NCBI RefSeq assembly: GCF_041080655.1
Contig: NZ_CP163525.1
Location: 8,990,001 to 9,054,000, forward strand
Direction of reading: 5' to 3'
Length of the DNA stretch: 64,000 nt
Source: Streptomyces sp. CG4
GTDB lineage: Bacteria > Actinomycetota > Actinomycetes > Streptomycetales > Streptomycetaceae
In this document: in pieces, positions 26,580 through 35,105 of the stretch
Layout of the letters: each line of letters begins with the position of its first letter
Numbering within the stretch: position 1 is the stretch's first letter
Notes under the pieces: generated by a model
Told to the model about the DNA's origin: nothing
The model's input: the letters and a program-made list of their open reading frames with translations, nothing else
Databases searched by the model: none
Position numbers and translations under genes: made by a program

Positions 26580-28706
26580 ATGAAGGGGACCATCCGCACC
26601 ACCGCGCTGGCCTTGGGGGCGCTCACCACCGCGCTCGGCCTGCAGGCCGGCCCGGCCCAGGCCGGCGCCACCGCACCGCGCACCGACCTCAGAGTCCTGG
26701 TGGTGAGCGACGGCGGCCCGGCCACCGACGCCATCGCCGCCGAACTCGACGCCGCCGGAACGCCGTACACCAAGGTCGACCTCACCGACTCCGCCCGGCC
26801 CGCCGTCGACGCCGGCTTCCTCGCCGACACCGTCGACGGCCGGCCGCGGGCCAGGTTCCAGGCCGTCGTCCTGCCCGACGACAACCCGTTCGCGGCCGGC
26901 AGCGCAGAGATGGCCGCGCTGGCCTCCTACGAGCAGACCTATGCGATCCCGCAGGTCGATGCCTACACCTACGCCCGGCCCCAGGCCGGCCTGCAGGTCC
27001 CGACCTCCGGTGGTTACTCCGGCAGCATCGACGGCGTCCAGGCCCAGGTCACCGCCGCGGGCAAGGCCGGGCCCTTCGGCTACCTCAAGGGCGCCGTGCC
27101 CTTCGAGGACAACTCGCCCTCGGTGGGCGAGAGTTACGCCTATCTGTCGGCTCCCGCGCCCGGTGCCGACTTCACCCCGTACGTCCAAGCCCCCATCCCC
27201 GGCAGTTCCCAACAGGGCTCGCTGATCGGCGAGTACCGGCACGACGGGCGGCGCGAGCTGGTCGTCACGTTCGTCTACAACCAGTACCAGGAGCAGTTCC
27301 GGCTGCTGTCCCGCGGCATCGTGGAATGGATGACCGGCGGGGTGCACCTCGGCGCCGCCCGCAACTACTTCGCCGTGCACGTGGACGACGTGTTCGCCGC
27401 CGACGACCGCTGGGACACCGTGCTGAACTGCACACCCGGCGACGTCGACTGCACCAACAGCTCGGCCACGCCCCGCCCGATCCGGATGACCCCGGCCGAC
27501 GTCGACTACGCCACTGCCTGGCAGAACAGCCACCACTTCACTCTCGACCTCGTCTACAACGGCGCGGGCAGCGTCGACCAGCGCGAGGACAACAACGGTG
27601 TCGACCAGCTCGCCGACAAGCTCATCGCCGACCGGAACCAGTTCCGCTGGGTCAACCACACCTACACGCACGCCTTCCTCGGCTGCGAGCAGGACACCAC
27701 GGTCGTGCCGTGGAGGTGCCGGACCAACCCCGACGGCAGCACCAAGTGGGTCGGCCGCGCCACCATCGACTACGAGATCGCCACCAACCGCACCTGGGGT
27801 CAGGTCGCCGGACTCCCGCTGCAGAACGACGAGTTGGTGACCGGTGAGCATTCCGGCCTGCGGATCCTGCCGCAGCAGCCCCAGGACAACCCCAACCTGG
27901 CGCCGGCGCTCTCCGACAACGGCGTCGAGTGGCTCGGCTCGGACAGCTCCCGCGATCCCGACCAGCGCCAGGTCGGACCGGCGGCAACCGTCTCGCGCTA
28001 CCCGATGAACGTCTTCTACAACGCGGGCAGGGCGAGCGAAGAGGCCGACGAGTACAACTGGCTCTACACCTCCCGCGCTCAGGGCGGCAGCGGCATCTGC
28101 GAGGACAACCCCGCCACGACCACATGCCTCCCGGCCCCGCTGGACACGAACACCGGGTACCAGGACTACATCGTGCCGCTGGAGACCCGTCTCGCCCTCG
28201 GCCATGTGCTCTCGGGCGACCCCAAGCCGCACTTCATCCACCAGTCCAACCTCACCGAGGACCGCATCGCCTACCCGGTCCTGAACGGCGTGCTCGACGG
28301 TTACGACGCCCTGTTCGCGGACACCACCCCGCTGGTCAACCTGCGTATGAAGGACATCGGCACCGAACTGCGCCGCCGCGCCGCCTGGAAGAGCGCCGTG
28401 CAGGCCGGCCAGGTCACCGCCTACCGCATCGGCGACACCGTCACCGTGCAGGCGCCGAACGGCACCGACGTCACCGCCACCCTGCCCACCGGCACCACCT
28501 CCGGCGGCCGCGCCTTCGGCACCGCCTACGCGGGCCAGGTGTCCGGCTGGACGGCCTCCCCCGGCGCCGGACTCACCTTCACCCTCACGTCCTCCACCGC
28601 CGCACCGGCCGCGACCGGGAACACCCCGGCGGCCACCACCCCGGCCCCGCGCACCAACGTGCCGGCCGGCGTGACCGAGCAGGTCCCGTACACCCCGGAC
28701 AACTGA
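26580..28706 (+). CDS. Secreted Agd3-like (CE18-type) polysaccharide deacetylase
   Basis: A 708-residue exported protein. Signal peptide residues 1-29 (cut after AQAGA) precede a Rossmann-like or CBM-like N-terminal domain (TDLRVLVVSDGG onward), a middle beta domain and a deacetylase-type barrel. Two catalytic motifs stand out: HVDDVFAADDRWD (about residue 266) with the metal/base Asp pair, and NHTYTHAFLGC (about 358), an HxxxH metal motif as in CE4 enzymes. Length and order match fungal Agd3, which deacetylates GalNAc in galactosaminogalactan, and its bacterial relatives (CE18). A Pro/Thr-rich C-terminal linker follows. It heads an operon with a PelF-like transferase and an Sph3-like glycosidase. 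The family call is from motifs and context; the substrate is inferred. Confidence 0.72.
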   Translation: MKGTIRTTALALGALTTALGLQAGPAQAGATAPRTDLRVLVVSDGGPATDAIAAELDAAGTPYTKVDLTDSARPAVDAGFLADTVDGRPRARFQAVVLPDDNPFAAGSAEMAALASYEQTYAIPQVDAYTYARPQAGLQVPTSGGYSGSIDGVQAQVTAAGKAGPFGYLKGAVPFEDNSPSVGESYAYLSAPAPGADFTPYVQAPIPGSSQQGSLIGEYRHDGRRELVVTFVYNQYQEQFRLLSRGIVEWMTGGVHLGAARNYFAVHVDDVFAADDRWDTVLNCTPGDVDCTNSSATPRPIRMTPADVDYATAWQNSHHFTLDLVYNGAGSVDQREDNNGVDQLADKLIADRNQFRWVNHTYTHAFLGCEQDTTVVPWRCRTNPDGSTKWVGRATIDYEIATNRTWGQVAGLPLQNDELVTGEHSGLRILPQQPQDNPNLAPALSDNGVEWLGSDSSRDPDQRQVGPAATVSRYPMNVFYNAGRASEEADEYNWLYTSRAQGGSGICEDNPATTTCLPAPLDTNTGYQDYIVPLETRLALGHVLSGDPKPHFIHQSNLTEDRIAYPVLNGVLDGYDALFADTTPLVNLRMKDIGTELRRRAAWKSAVQAGQVTAYRIGDTVTVQAPNGTDVTATLPTGTTSGGRAFGTAYAGQVSGWTASPGAGLTFTLTSSTAAPAATGNTPAATTPAPRTNVPAGVTEQVPYTPDN

Positions 28707-28814
28707 ACGGCGCACCGGAACACGAGGGTCGGTGCGACACCTCCCGGCTGCCCGGGAGGCCCGTCGGCCGGAGCCCGTACGACCACCCCACACCGAGGCC
28801 GTGGAGCCCCATCG

Positions 28815-30311
28815 ATGCACGTTCAGCACGGCGTGCGCCGCCCCGGCGCGGCGCACGTCACCCTGCTCACCGAAGGCACCTATCCGCACAGCCACGGCGG
28901 CGTCAGCGTCTGGTGCGACCAGCTCGTCCAGGGCATGCCCGACCTCGACTTCGAGGTCGTCGCCATCACCGGCACCGGCCGCGAACCCGTCGTATGGGAC
29001 CTGCCCGCCCATGTCCGGCGCGTGCTCTCCGTGCCGATGTGGGGAGCCCCGCCGCAGGGACGTACACCCCGGGGCCGCGCCCTGCGTCGGCTCGCCGCCG
29101 CCTACGAACGCTTCCTGACCGCGCTGCTCGACCCGCACGCCGAGGACCAGTTCGCACCCGGGCTGTACAGCATGGCCGGGGCCGCGGCCGAGGGCACCCT
29201 GAGCCCGTTCCTGCGCGGTGACCGGGCCATCGCCGTCCTGGCCGCGGTGTGGAACCGCCCCGGTCTCGCCGTCCGCGAGGCCCGGCCCACCCTGCACGAC
29301 GCGGTCACCGCCACCGCCCTGCTGGAACACGCCCTGCGCCCGCTCGCCGCACCACCGCCCCGGCACGGCGTGGCCCACGCGGTCAGCGGCGGCGTCGCCG
29401 TCCTGCCCGGACTCGCCGGACTGGCACGCCACGACGTTCCGCTGCTGCTCACCGAGCACGGCGTCTATCTGCGCGAGCGCTACCTGGGCTACCGCACCGC
29501 CCCCTACCGCTGGCCGGTGAAGGCCGTCGTCCTCGGCTTCTTCCGGCTGCTCGCCGAGGAGAGCTACCGCCGGGCCGCCCTGATCACCCCGGGCAACCGG
29601 TACAACCGGCTGTGGGAGGAGCAGGGCGGCGCCGACCCCGAGGCCATCCGCACCGTCTACAACGGGGTCGACCCCGCCGCCTTCCCGCCGGCCGGCCCCG
29701 AACCCGACGTGCCGACCCTCAGCTGGGCGGGCCGGGTGGACCCCATCAAGGACCTGGAGACCCTGATCCGTGCCTTCGCCCTGGTCCGGGCGGAGATACC
29801 CGCGGCCCGGCTGCGGCTGTTCGGCGGCACACCGCGCGGCGGAGAAGCGTACCGGGACCGCTGCGCGGCGCTGGCCGCCGAGCTGGGGCACGCGGACGCC
29901 GTCACCTTCGAAGGCCGCGTCGACGACATCAAGGACGCCTACGCGGCCGGGAACGTCGTGATGCTCTCCAGCATCAGCGAAGGCTTCCCGTTCACCCTCA
30001 TCGAGGCCATGTCCTGCGGCCGGGTCACCGTCTCCACCGACGTCGGCGGCGTACGCGAGGCCGTCGGTGACACCGGGCTCGTCGTCCCGCCGCGCGACCC
30101 CGCCGGGATGGCGACGGCAGCGGTGGAGCTGCTGGGCGACCCCGGGCGCCGCAGGGCGATGGGGGAGGCGGCCCGGCTGCGCGTGATCGACCAGTTCACC
30201 CTGCGCCGGACCATCGACACCTTCCGCTCCATCTACCTCGAACTGCCCATATCCGAGCGGAAGTTGGCAGTCCCGCCGCAGCCGGCCGGCGTGCGGAGCC
30301 TGGCCGGATGA
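28815..30311 (+). CDS. PelF-like glycosyltransferase, family GT4 with DUF3492 N-domain
   Basis: A 498-residue cytoplasmic transferase. The N-terminus carries the PelF/DUF3492 hallmark VTLLTEGTYPHSHGGVSVW. The C-terminal half is a GT4 GT-B domain: YNGVDPAAFPP, LSWAGRVDPIKDLETLIRAF (in parts), FEGRVDDIKDAYAAG and the EGFPFTLIEAMSCG retaining-GT motif with its E-x7-E glutamates. PelF polymerises the cationic Pel polysaccharide from UDP-GalNAc/GlcNAc in Gram-negative bacteria. It overlaps the next gene by 4 bases. Confidence 0.88.
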   Translation: MHVQHGVRRPGAAHVTLLTEGTYPHSHGGVSVWCDQLVQGMPDLDFEVVAITGTGREPVVWDLPAHVRRVLSVPMWGAPPQGRTPRGRALRRLAAAYERFLTALLDPHAEDQFAPGLYSMAGAAAEGTLSPFLRGDRAIAVLAAVWNRPGLAVREARPTLHDAVTATALLEHALRPLAAPPPRHGVAHAVSGGVAVLPGLAGLARHDVPLLLTEHGVYLRERYLGYRTAPYRWPVKAVVLGFFRLLAEESYRRAALITPGNRYNRLWEEQGGADPEAIRTVYNGVDPAAFPPAGPEPDVPTLSWAGRVDPIKDLETLIRAFALVRAEIPAARLRLFGGTPRGGEAYRDRCAALAAELGHADAVTFEGRVDDIKDAYAAGNVVMLSSISEGFPFTLIEAMSCGRVTVSTDVGGVREAVGDTGLVVPPRDPAGMATAAVELLGDPGRRRAMGEAARLRVIDQFTLRRTIDTFRSIYLELPISERKLAVPPQPAGVRSLAG

Positions 30312-31678
30312 GCGGACCCATGGCTCTCGAACCGGGCGGCACCGAACGCGACACGCTCATGCTGCGGCTCGCCGTCCCGTCCGCCCGCGCCCACGACGAC
30401 CAGGCCCCCGCGCCGAAGGCCGTCAGCGGGCTCGCCGCAGAACTTGCCGACGGCATCGGCCCCGCCGTCCACCCCTACGAGGTGGCCGCCCTGCTGGAGG
30501 CCGAGGGGCTCACCGGCGACCAGATCAAGGAACGGTACGGCCACCCCGACCTGTTCGCCCTCGCGGCCGCCCTCTACGACCAGGTGCCCCGCAGCTTCCC
30601 GGAGCCCGCGCGTCCTGCCGACCCCTGGCGACCCGACCATCTCCGCTGTCTGCTGCGCGGGGTGCTGTTCGCCCTGCCGGGGCTGGCCTATCTGCTGACC
30701 GCACCCCTGTGGCACCCCGGCCGGCACGCGACCGGGCCGGTACTCGCCGGCCTGGTGTCCTGGGCGTGGGGCCAGGCGCTCGGCCACCGGGCCCACGTCC
30801 GGATGGCCACCGGCCGCCGGGAGGCCGCGCGCACCCTGCGGACCGGCGCACCCCTGGGCGCGGCATGCGCCACGGCCGCCGCCGTCCCGTTCGCCGGCAG
30901 CCCGCCCGTGCTCCTCGCGGTGGCGGCCCAGTCGCTGTACCTCGCGGCGGCGGGCGTCCTGCTGGTGCTGGCCCGGGAACGGCTGCTGCTCGCCGCGCTC
31001 ACCCCGCTCATTGCGGGCGCCACCGTCCTGCCCTGGTGGGAGCCCGGCCCGGCACTGCGCACCGGACTGCCCCTGCTCGCCCTGTCGGCCACGCTCGCCG
31101 TGACCGCCCACGCCCTGCGCGGTGCCCTCGCCACCCCCGCCGCGGCCGACGGCACCCGGCCCCGGCTGCTCGCCTCCCTGCCGTACGGGCTGTTCGGGCT
31201 GGCCGCGGGCCTGCTCGTGCTGCTGGAGGGTCGGCAGGCGCCGTACGCCGTGATCGTGCTCACCGTGAGCATGGGGCCCGCCGAGTGGCTGCTGTACCGC
31301 TATCGGGGTCTCGCCGTCGCGGCCCTGAGGGCCACCGCCACGCCGACCGGATTCCTGCTGCGTTCGGCCGCCGTCCTCGGCCTGTGCCTGCTCGGCTATC
31401 TGCTGCCGCTGCTGCCCGCCGCCCGTCTCACCGGTGCCGCACCGGCCACCCTGCTGCTGCTCGCGGCCACGTTGTGGACCGCGCTGCTCCTCCAGGCGTT
31501 CGGCGCCGCCTGGCCGCCGGCCGCCGTCTGTCTGACCGCCGCGGCAGCCGCCGGCCCGGTCCCGCCGCTGCGCCTGCCGCCCGGCCCGGCCGCGCTGCCG
31601 CTGTGCTGCGGCGCCGCTGCCCTGTGTCTCGTCGCGTACGCCCTGCGGCTGCTCGGCCGCCCCGCCCGGCACACCTGA
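30308..31678 (+). CDS. Polytopic membrane protein, possible polysaccharide translocation partner (PelG position)
   Basis: A 456-residue protein with a soluble N-terminal part of about 115 residues (containing AALLEAEGLTGDQIKERYGHPDLF), then about 10-12 hydrophobic segments. I do not recognise a family. Its size, helix count and place directly after the PelF-like gene match PelG, the membrane protein that exports Pel, but sequence similarity cannot be judged by eye. ATGA and TGATG overlaps couple it to both neighbours. Confidence 0.6.
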   Translation: MSGPMALEPGGTERDTLMLRLAVPSARAHDDQAPAPKAVSGLAAELADGIGPAVHPYEVAALLEAEGLTGDQIKERYGHPDLFALAAALYDQVPRSFPEPARPADPWRPDHLRCLLRGVLFALPGLAYLLTAPLWHPGRHATGPVLAGLVSWAWGQALGHRAHVRMATGRREAARTLRTGAPLGAACATAAAVPFAGSPPVLLAVAAQSLYLAAAGVLLVLARERLLLAALTPLIAGATVLPWWEPGPALRTGLPLLALSATLAVTAHALRGALATPAAADGTRPRLLASLPYGLFGLAAGLLVLLEGRQAPYAVIVLTVSMGPAEWLLYRYRGLAVAALRATATPTGFLLRSAAVLGLCLLGYLLPLLPAARLTGAAPATLLLLAATLWTALLLQAFGAAWPPAAVCLTAAAAAGPVPPLRLPPGPAALPLCCGAAALCLVAYALRLLGRPARHT

Positions 31679-32721
31679 TGCCGGCCTCACTCGCCCAACC
31701 CACCGGAAGGACCGACCAGTTGACCCCCGCACCGCTCACTGCCGTCACCGGGGCCGAGGGATTCATCGGCTCCCACCTCACCGAGGCCCTCGTGGCCTCC
31801 GGGCACCGGGTCAGAGCCATGGCCCAGTACAACTCCTTCTCCTCCTACGGCTGGCTGGAGACTCTCGCCCCGGACGTCCTCGACCACGTGGAGATCGTCC
31901 TCGGGGACGTCCGCGACCCCGGCTCGGTCCGCGGACTGCTCGAAGGCGCCGACGTCGCCTACCACTTGGCGGCCCTGATCGCGATCCCGTACTCCTACCA
32001 GGCTCCGCACAGCTACGTGGAGACCAACGTCACCGGCACCCTCAACGTCCTCGAAGCCGTCCGGGCGCTCGGCACACCCCGCCTCGTGCACACCTCCACC
32101 AGCGAGACCTACGGCACCGCGCAGACCGTGCCGATCACCGAGGACCACCCCGTCAACACCCAGTCCCCGTACGCCGCTTCGAAGGCCGGCGCCGACCGGC
32201 TGGCCGACAGCTACCACGCGAGCTTCGGCACCCCGGTCGTCACGCTCAGGCCGTTCAACACCTTCGGCCCGCGCCAGTCGATGCGCGCGGTCATCCCCAC
32301 CGTCATCGGCCAGGTCGCGGCGGGGGAGCGCACGATCACCCTCGGCGATCTGCGGCCCACCCGTGACTTCACCTTCGTCAAGGACACCGCGCGGGCGTTC
32401 CTCGCGGTCGGCACCGCGTCCGCCGAACAGGTTGTCGGACGCACCTTCAACGCCGGTACGGGCGGCGAGATCTCGGTCGGCGACCTCGTCGCGCTGATCG
32501 GCAAGGTGATGGACACCGCCCTCGACGTACACGCGGACCCGGCCCGCGTCCGGCCCGCGAACTCCGAGGTGATGCGGCTCGTCGCCGATGCCTCCCGGCT
32601 CCACCGGGCCACCGGCTGGCAGCCCGTCCACAGCCTGGAGCAGGGCCTCGCACACACCGTGGAGTTCTTCCGCGACCCGGCCAACCTCGCCCGCTACAAG
32701 ACCGGCATCTACAACATCTGA
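31678..32721 (+). CDS. NAD-dependent sugar 4,6-dehydratase, LegB-like (extended SDR)
   Basis: A 347-residue extended SDR acting on a nucleotide sugar. The NAD motif is TGAEGFIGSHL, the loop AQYNSFSSYGWLE is characteristic of LegB-type 4,6-dehydratases, and the active site is HTSTSETYG with YAASK (Tyr/Lys). The RPFNTFGPRQSMRAVIPT block also fits. LegB relatives act on UDP- or GDP-GlcNAc and give a 4-keto-6-deoxy sugar. Translation may start at the ATG overlapping the previous stop, or at an in-frame TTG at 31720 that has GGAAGG 9 bases upstream. Confidence 0.82.
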   Translation: MPASLAQPTGRTDQLTPAPLTAVTGAEGFIGSHLTEALVASGHRVRAMAQYNSFSSYGWLETLAPDVLDHVEIVLGDVRDPGSVRGLLEGADVAYHLAALIAIPYSYQAPHSYVETNVTGTLNVLEAVRALGTPRLVHTSTSETYGTAQTVPITEDHPVNTQSPYAASKAGADRLADSYHASFGTPVVTLRPFNTFGPRQSMRAVIPTVIGQVAAGERTITLGDLRPTRDFTFVKDTARAFLAVGTASAEQVVGRTFNAGTGGEISVGDLVALIGKVMDTALDVHADPARVRPANSEVMRLVADASRLHRATGWQPVHSLEQGLAHTVEFFRDPANLARYKTGIYNI

Positions 32722-32761
32722 CCCTTCCGGCACGTCTCGTCTTCTTCGAAGGAGAAGCCTC

Positions 32762-33475
32762 ATGCACGCAGTGATCCTGGCGGGAGGCAAGGGCGTCCGG
32801 CTGCGGCCCTACACCACCGCGCTGCCCAAGCCACTCGTCCCCATCGGCGACCAGCACGCCATCCTGGAGATCGTGCTGCGCCAGCTGTCCGCGGCCGGCT
32901 TCACCCGCTGCACCCTCGCCATAGGCCACCTCGGCGAGATCATCCGTGCCTATGTCGGCGACGGCTCCCAGTGGGGCATGGCGGTCGACTACGCCACGGA
33001 GGACAGCCCGCTCGGCACCATGGGCCCGCTGCTCGGCCTCAGAGACAGGCTGCCCGAGACGTTCCTCGTGATGAACGGCGACATCCTCACCGACCTCGAC
33101 TACGCCGACGTGCTGCGCCGGCACCGGGCATCGGGCGCGCCGCTGACCATCTGCACCTACGCCCGCAAGGTGCACATCGACTTCGGCGTCCTCACCACGG
33201 ACGCGAGCAGGGTCGTCGCCTTCACCGAGAAGCCCAGCATGGACTACCGGGTCTCCATGGGCGTCTACGGCCTCAGCCGCGCCACCTTCGACGGCTACAC
33301 ACCGGGCCTGCCGCTCGGCTTCGACGAACTCGTCCTCGACCTACTGAGGTCCCAGAACCCGCCGTACGCCTACGAGTTCGACGGCTACTGGCTGGACATC
33401 GGCCGCCCCGACGACTACGACCGGGCCAACGCCGAGTTCACCAGCCGCAAGTCCCTGCTGCTCAAGGGGGCCTGA
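32762..33475 (+). CDS. Sugar-phosphate nucleotidyltransferase
   Basis: A 237-residue NTP transferase. The N-terminal signature is AVILAGGKGVRLRPYTTALPKPLVPIG, read as LAGGKGVRLRPYT plus PKPLVPIG, with the pyrophosphorylase Arg/Lys. Further motifs are MNGDILTDLDY (metal Asp), FTEKPSMDY and YWLDIGRPDDYDRAN. It activates a sugar-1-phosphate for the operon's dehydratase or transferase. Base and sugar specificity are undecided (GMP- or GTP-type relatives of RfbF/PtmE are closest in look). GAAGGAG precedes the ATG. Confidence 0.88.
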   Translation: MHAVILAGGKGVRLRPYTTALPKPLVPIGDQHAILEIVLRQLSAAGFTRCTLAIGHLGEIIRAYVGDGSQWGMAVDYATEDSPLGTMGPLLGLRDRLPETFLVMNGDILTDLDYADVLRRHRASGAPLTICTYARKVHIDFGVLTTDASRVVAFTEKPSMDYRVSMGVYGLSRATFDGYTPGLPLGFDELVLDLLRSQNPPYAYEFDGYWLDIGRPDDYDRANAEFTSRKSLLLKGA

Positions 33476-33482
33476 GGACCGT

Positions 33483-34382
33483 ATGCGCATTCTCGTGCTG
33501 GGCGGCACCGGATATCTGGGCCGCCATGTGGCCGCGCGGCTGCGCGCCCTGCCGGGCGCGCGGATCCTCGCCGCCGGCCGTTCCGCCACCGCCGAGTTCG
33601 GCGTCGACATCGCCGTCGACCCGGTCGAGCGGCTCGCGAAGACCCTGGCGGCGGCCGCGCCCGACGCCGTGGTCAGCTGCGCGGGCACCACCGGCGGCGA
33701 CCCGGTGACGCTGGCCGAGGCCAACGCACGCGGCCCCGCCGTGCTGTGCGCCGCGTTGCGAGAGGCGGCCCCCACCGCCCGGCTGGTGCACCTGGGCTCG
33801 GCCGCCGAGTACGGTCCGGGAGTCCCCGGCACCCCGGTCACCGAGTCGGCGCCCGCCCGCCCGGTCACCCTCTACGGTGCGACCAAGCTCGCCGGCACGC
33901 TCGCGATCACCACCTCGGCCCTGGACGCGGTGGTGCTCCGCGTCGGCAACCCGGTGGGCCCCGGCGCCCCCGTGGCGAGCCTGCCCGGCCGGATGGTCTC
34001 CCTGCTCCGCTCGGCCGGCCCGAACCCGGACGCGGTCCTGCGGCTCGGTGACCTGTCCGCGCACCGCGACTTCGTCGACGTACGCGATGTCGCCCAGGCC
34101 GTGACGCTCGCCGTCACCACTCCCCGCCGTCTGCCCGCTGTTCTCAATATCGGCGGGGGAACAGCAACTGCCGTACGGGAGTTGGTATGCATGCTGGCCG
34201 GACAGGCGGGATTTCGCGGGCAGTTGGAGGAGAGCACGGGCGGCTCGGTGCGCTCCGCTCCGGTGTCCTGGCAGTGCTCGGACATCTCCGCCGCGGCCCG
34301 GGCCCTCGGCTGGCGGCCGGCCCACACCCTCGACGACGCGCTCACCGCGCTGTGGTCGGCCACGACGGAGAGCGCACCATGA
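33483..34382 (+). CDS. NAD(P)-dependent sugar epimerase/reductase (SDR)
   Basis: A 299-residue extended SDR. It begins MRILVLGGTGYLGRHVAARL (GxxGxxG), with an active site VHLGSAAEYG and YGATKLAG. It is shorter than the dehydratase, like RmlD- or Gmer-type reductases/epimerases that finish 6-deoxy-sugar synthesis. Position suggests it reduces or epimerises the 4-keto product of the LegB-like enzyme. It overlaps the glycosidase gene by 4 bases. Confidence 0.82.
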   Translation: MRILVLGGTGYLGRHVAARLRALPGARILAAGRSATAEFGVDIAVDPVERLAKTLAAAAPDAVVSCAGTTGGDPVTLAEANARGPAVLCAALREAAPTARLVHLGSAAEYGPGVPGTPVTESAPARPVTLYGATKLAGTLAITTSALDAVVLRVGNPVGPGAPVASLPGRMVSLLRSAGPNPDAVLRLGDLSAHRDFVDVRDVAQAVTLAVTTPRRLPAVLNIGGGTATAVRELVCMLAGQAGFRGQLEESTGGSVRSAPVSWQCSDISAAARALGWRPAHTLDDALTALWSATTESAP

Positions 34383-35041
34383 GTCTGCTGGTCCCGCTGT
34401 ATGTGCACCCGGCCGAGGACCCCGGCGCCTGGCACCGGCTGATCACGGCGGCCGCCCGCACCCACGCGGTCGTCCTCAACCCGGCGAGCGGACCCGGCAC
34501 CGCCCCGGACCCCGCGTACACCGCGGCCGCCCGCGCGCTGCACACCGCCGGGGCCCGGCTGCTCGGGTACGTCGACACCGACTACGGCGTCCGGGACCGG
34601 GCCGACATCACCGACGACATGCGCAGGTACCAGGCCTGGTACCGGACCGACGGCTGCTTCCTGGACCGCGTGACCGCCACCCCGCAGGGCCTTACGGCCT
34701 GCCGCCGGCTGGTCCGGGAGATCCGCCGGCTGGGCGCGGCCCCGGTCGTGCTCAACCCGGGCGTCCACCCGGCGCCGGGGTACGCCCGCCTCGCCGACCT
34801 GACCGTCACCTTCGAGGGCCACTGGTCCACGTACGTCTCCGCGTTCACCCGGCCGGCCTGGACGGGCCGCCACCCGCCCGACCGGTTCTGCCACCTCGTC
34901 TACGGCGTCCCCGAGGCGCTGGTCCCGCTCGCCGTACGGACCGCACACGAGCGCGGTGCGGCGGTGTGCGGCCCGGTCACGGGCGAACCACCCAATCCAT
35001 GGGCCGAGTTGACCCCGGCGCTGGGCGGGGCGCTCCGCTGA
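34379..35041 (+). CDS. Spherulation-specific family 4 (Sph3-like, GH135-type) protein
   Basis: A 220-residue TIM-barrel-like protein with the spherulin-4 pattern: LLVPLYVHPAEDPGAWHRL at the start, VVLNPASGPG, LLGYVDTDYGVR, YQAWYRTDGCFLDR, VVLNPGVHP, LTVTFEGHW. Fungal Sph3 is an endo-alpha-1,4-N-acetylgalactosaminidase required for galactosaminogalactan production. Unlike fungal Sph3, this protein has no signal peptide or membrane anchor, so it would act inside the cell or need an alternative start. ATGA overlap places it as the last gene of the polysaccharide operon. Confidence 0.8.
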   Translation: MSLLVPLYVHPAEDPGAWHRLITAAARTHAVVLNPASGPGTAPDPAYTAAARALHTAGARLLGYVDTDYGVRDRADITDDMRRYQAWYRTDGCFLDRVTATPQGLTACRRLVREIRRLGAAPVVLNPGVHPAPGYARLADLTVTFEGHWSTYVSAFTRPAWTGRHPPDRFCHLVYGVPEALVPLAVRTAHERGAAVCGPVTGEPPNPWAELTPALGGALR

Positions 35042-35105
35042 GCTGCGGGAACGGTGTGCGAAGCTGCGGAGGTCAGCATTCGCGCACCGGAGGAGAGGCG
35101 CCGGC

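Noticed and set aside
26370..29891. 1173-codon minus-strand frame across the start of the polysaccharide operon
   Set aside because: It is a shadow spanning two well-defined plus-strand genes and the spacer between them.
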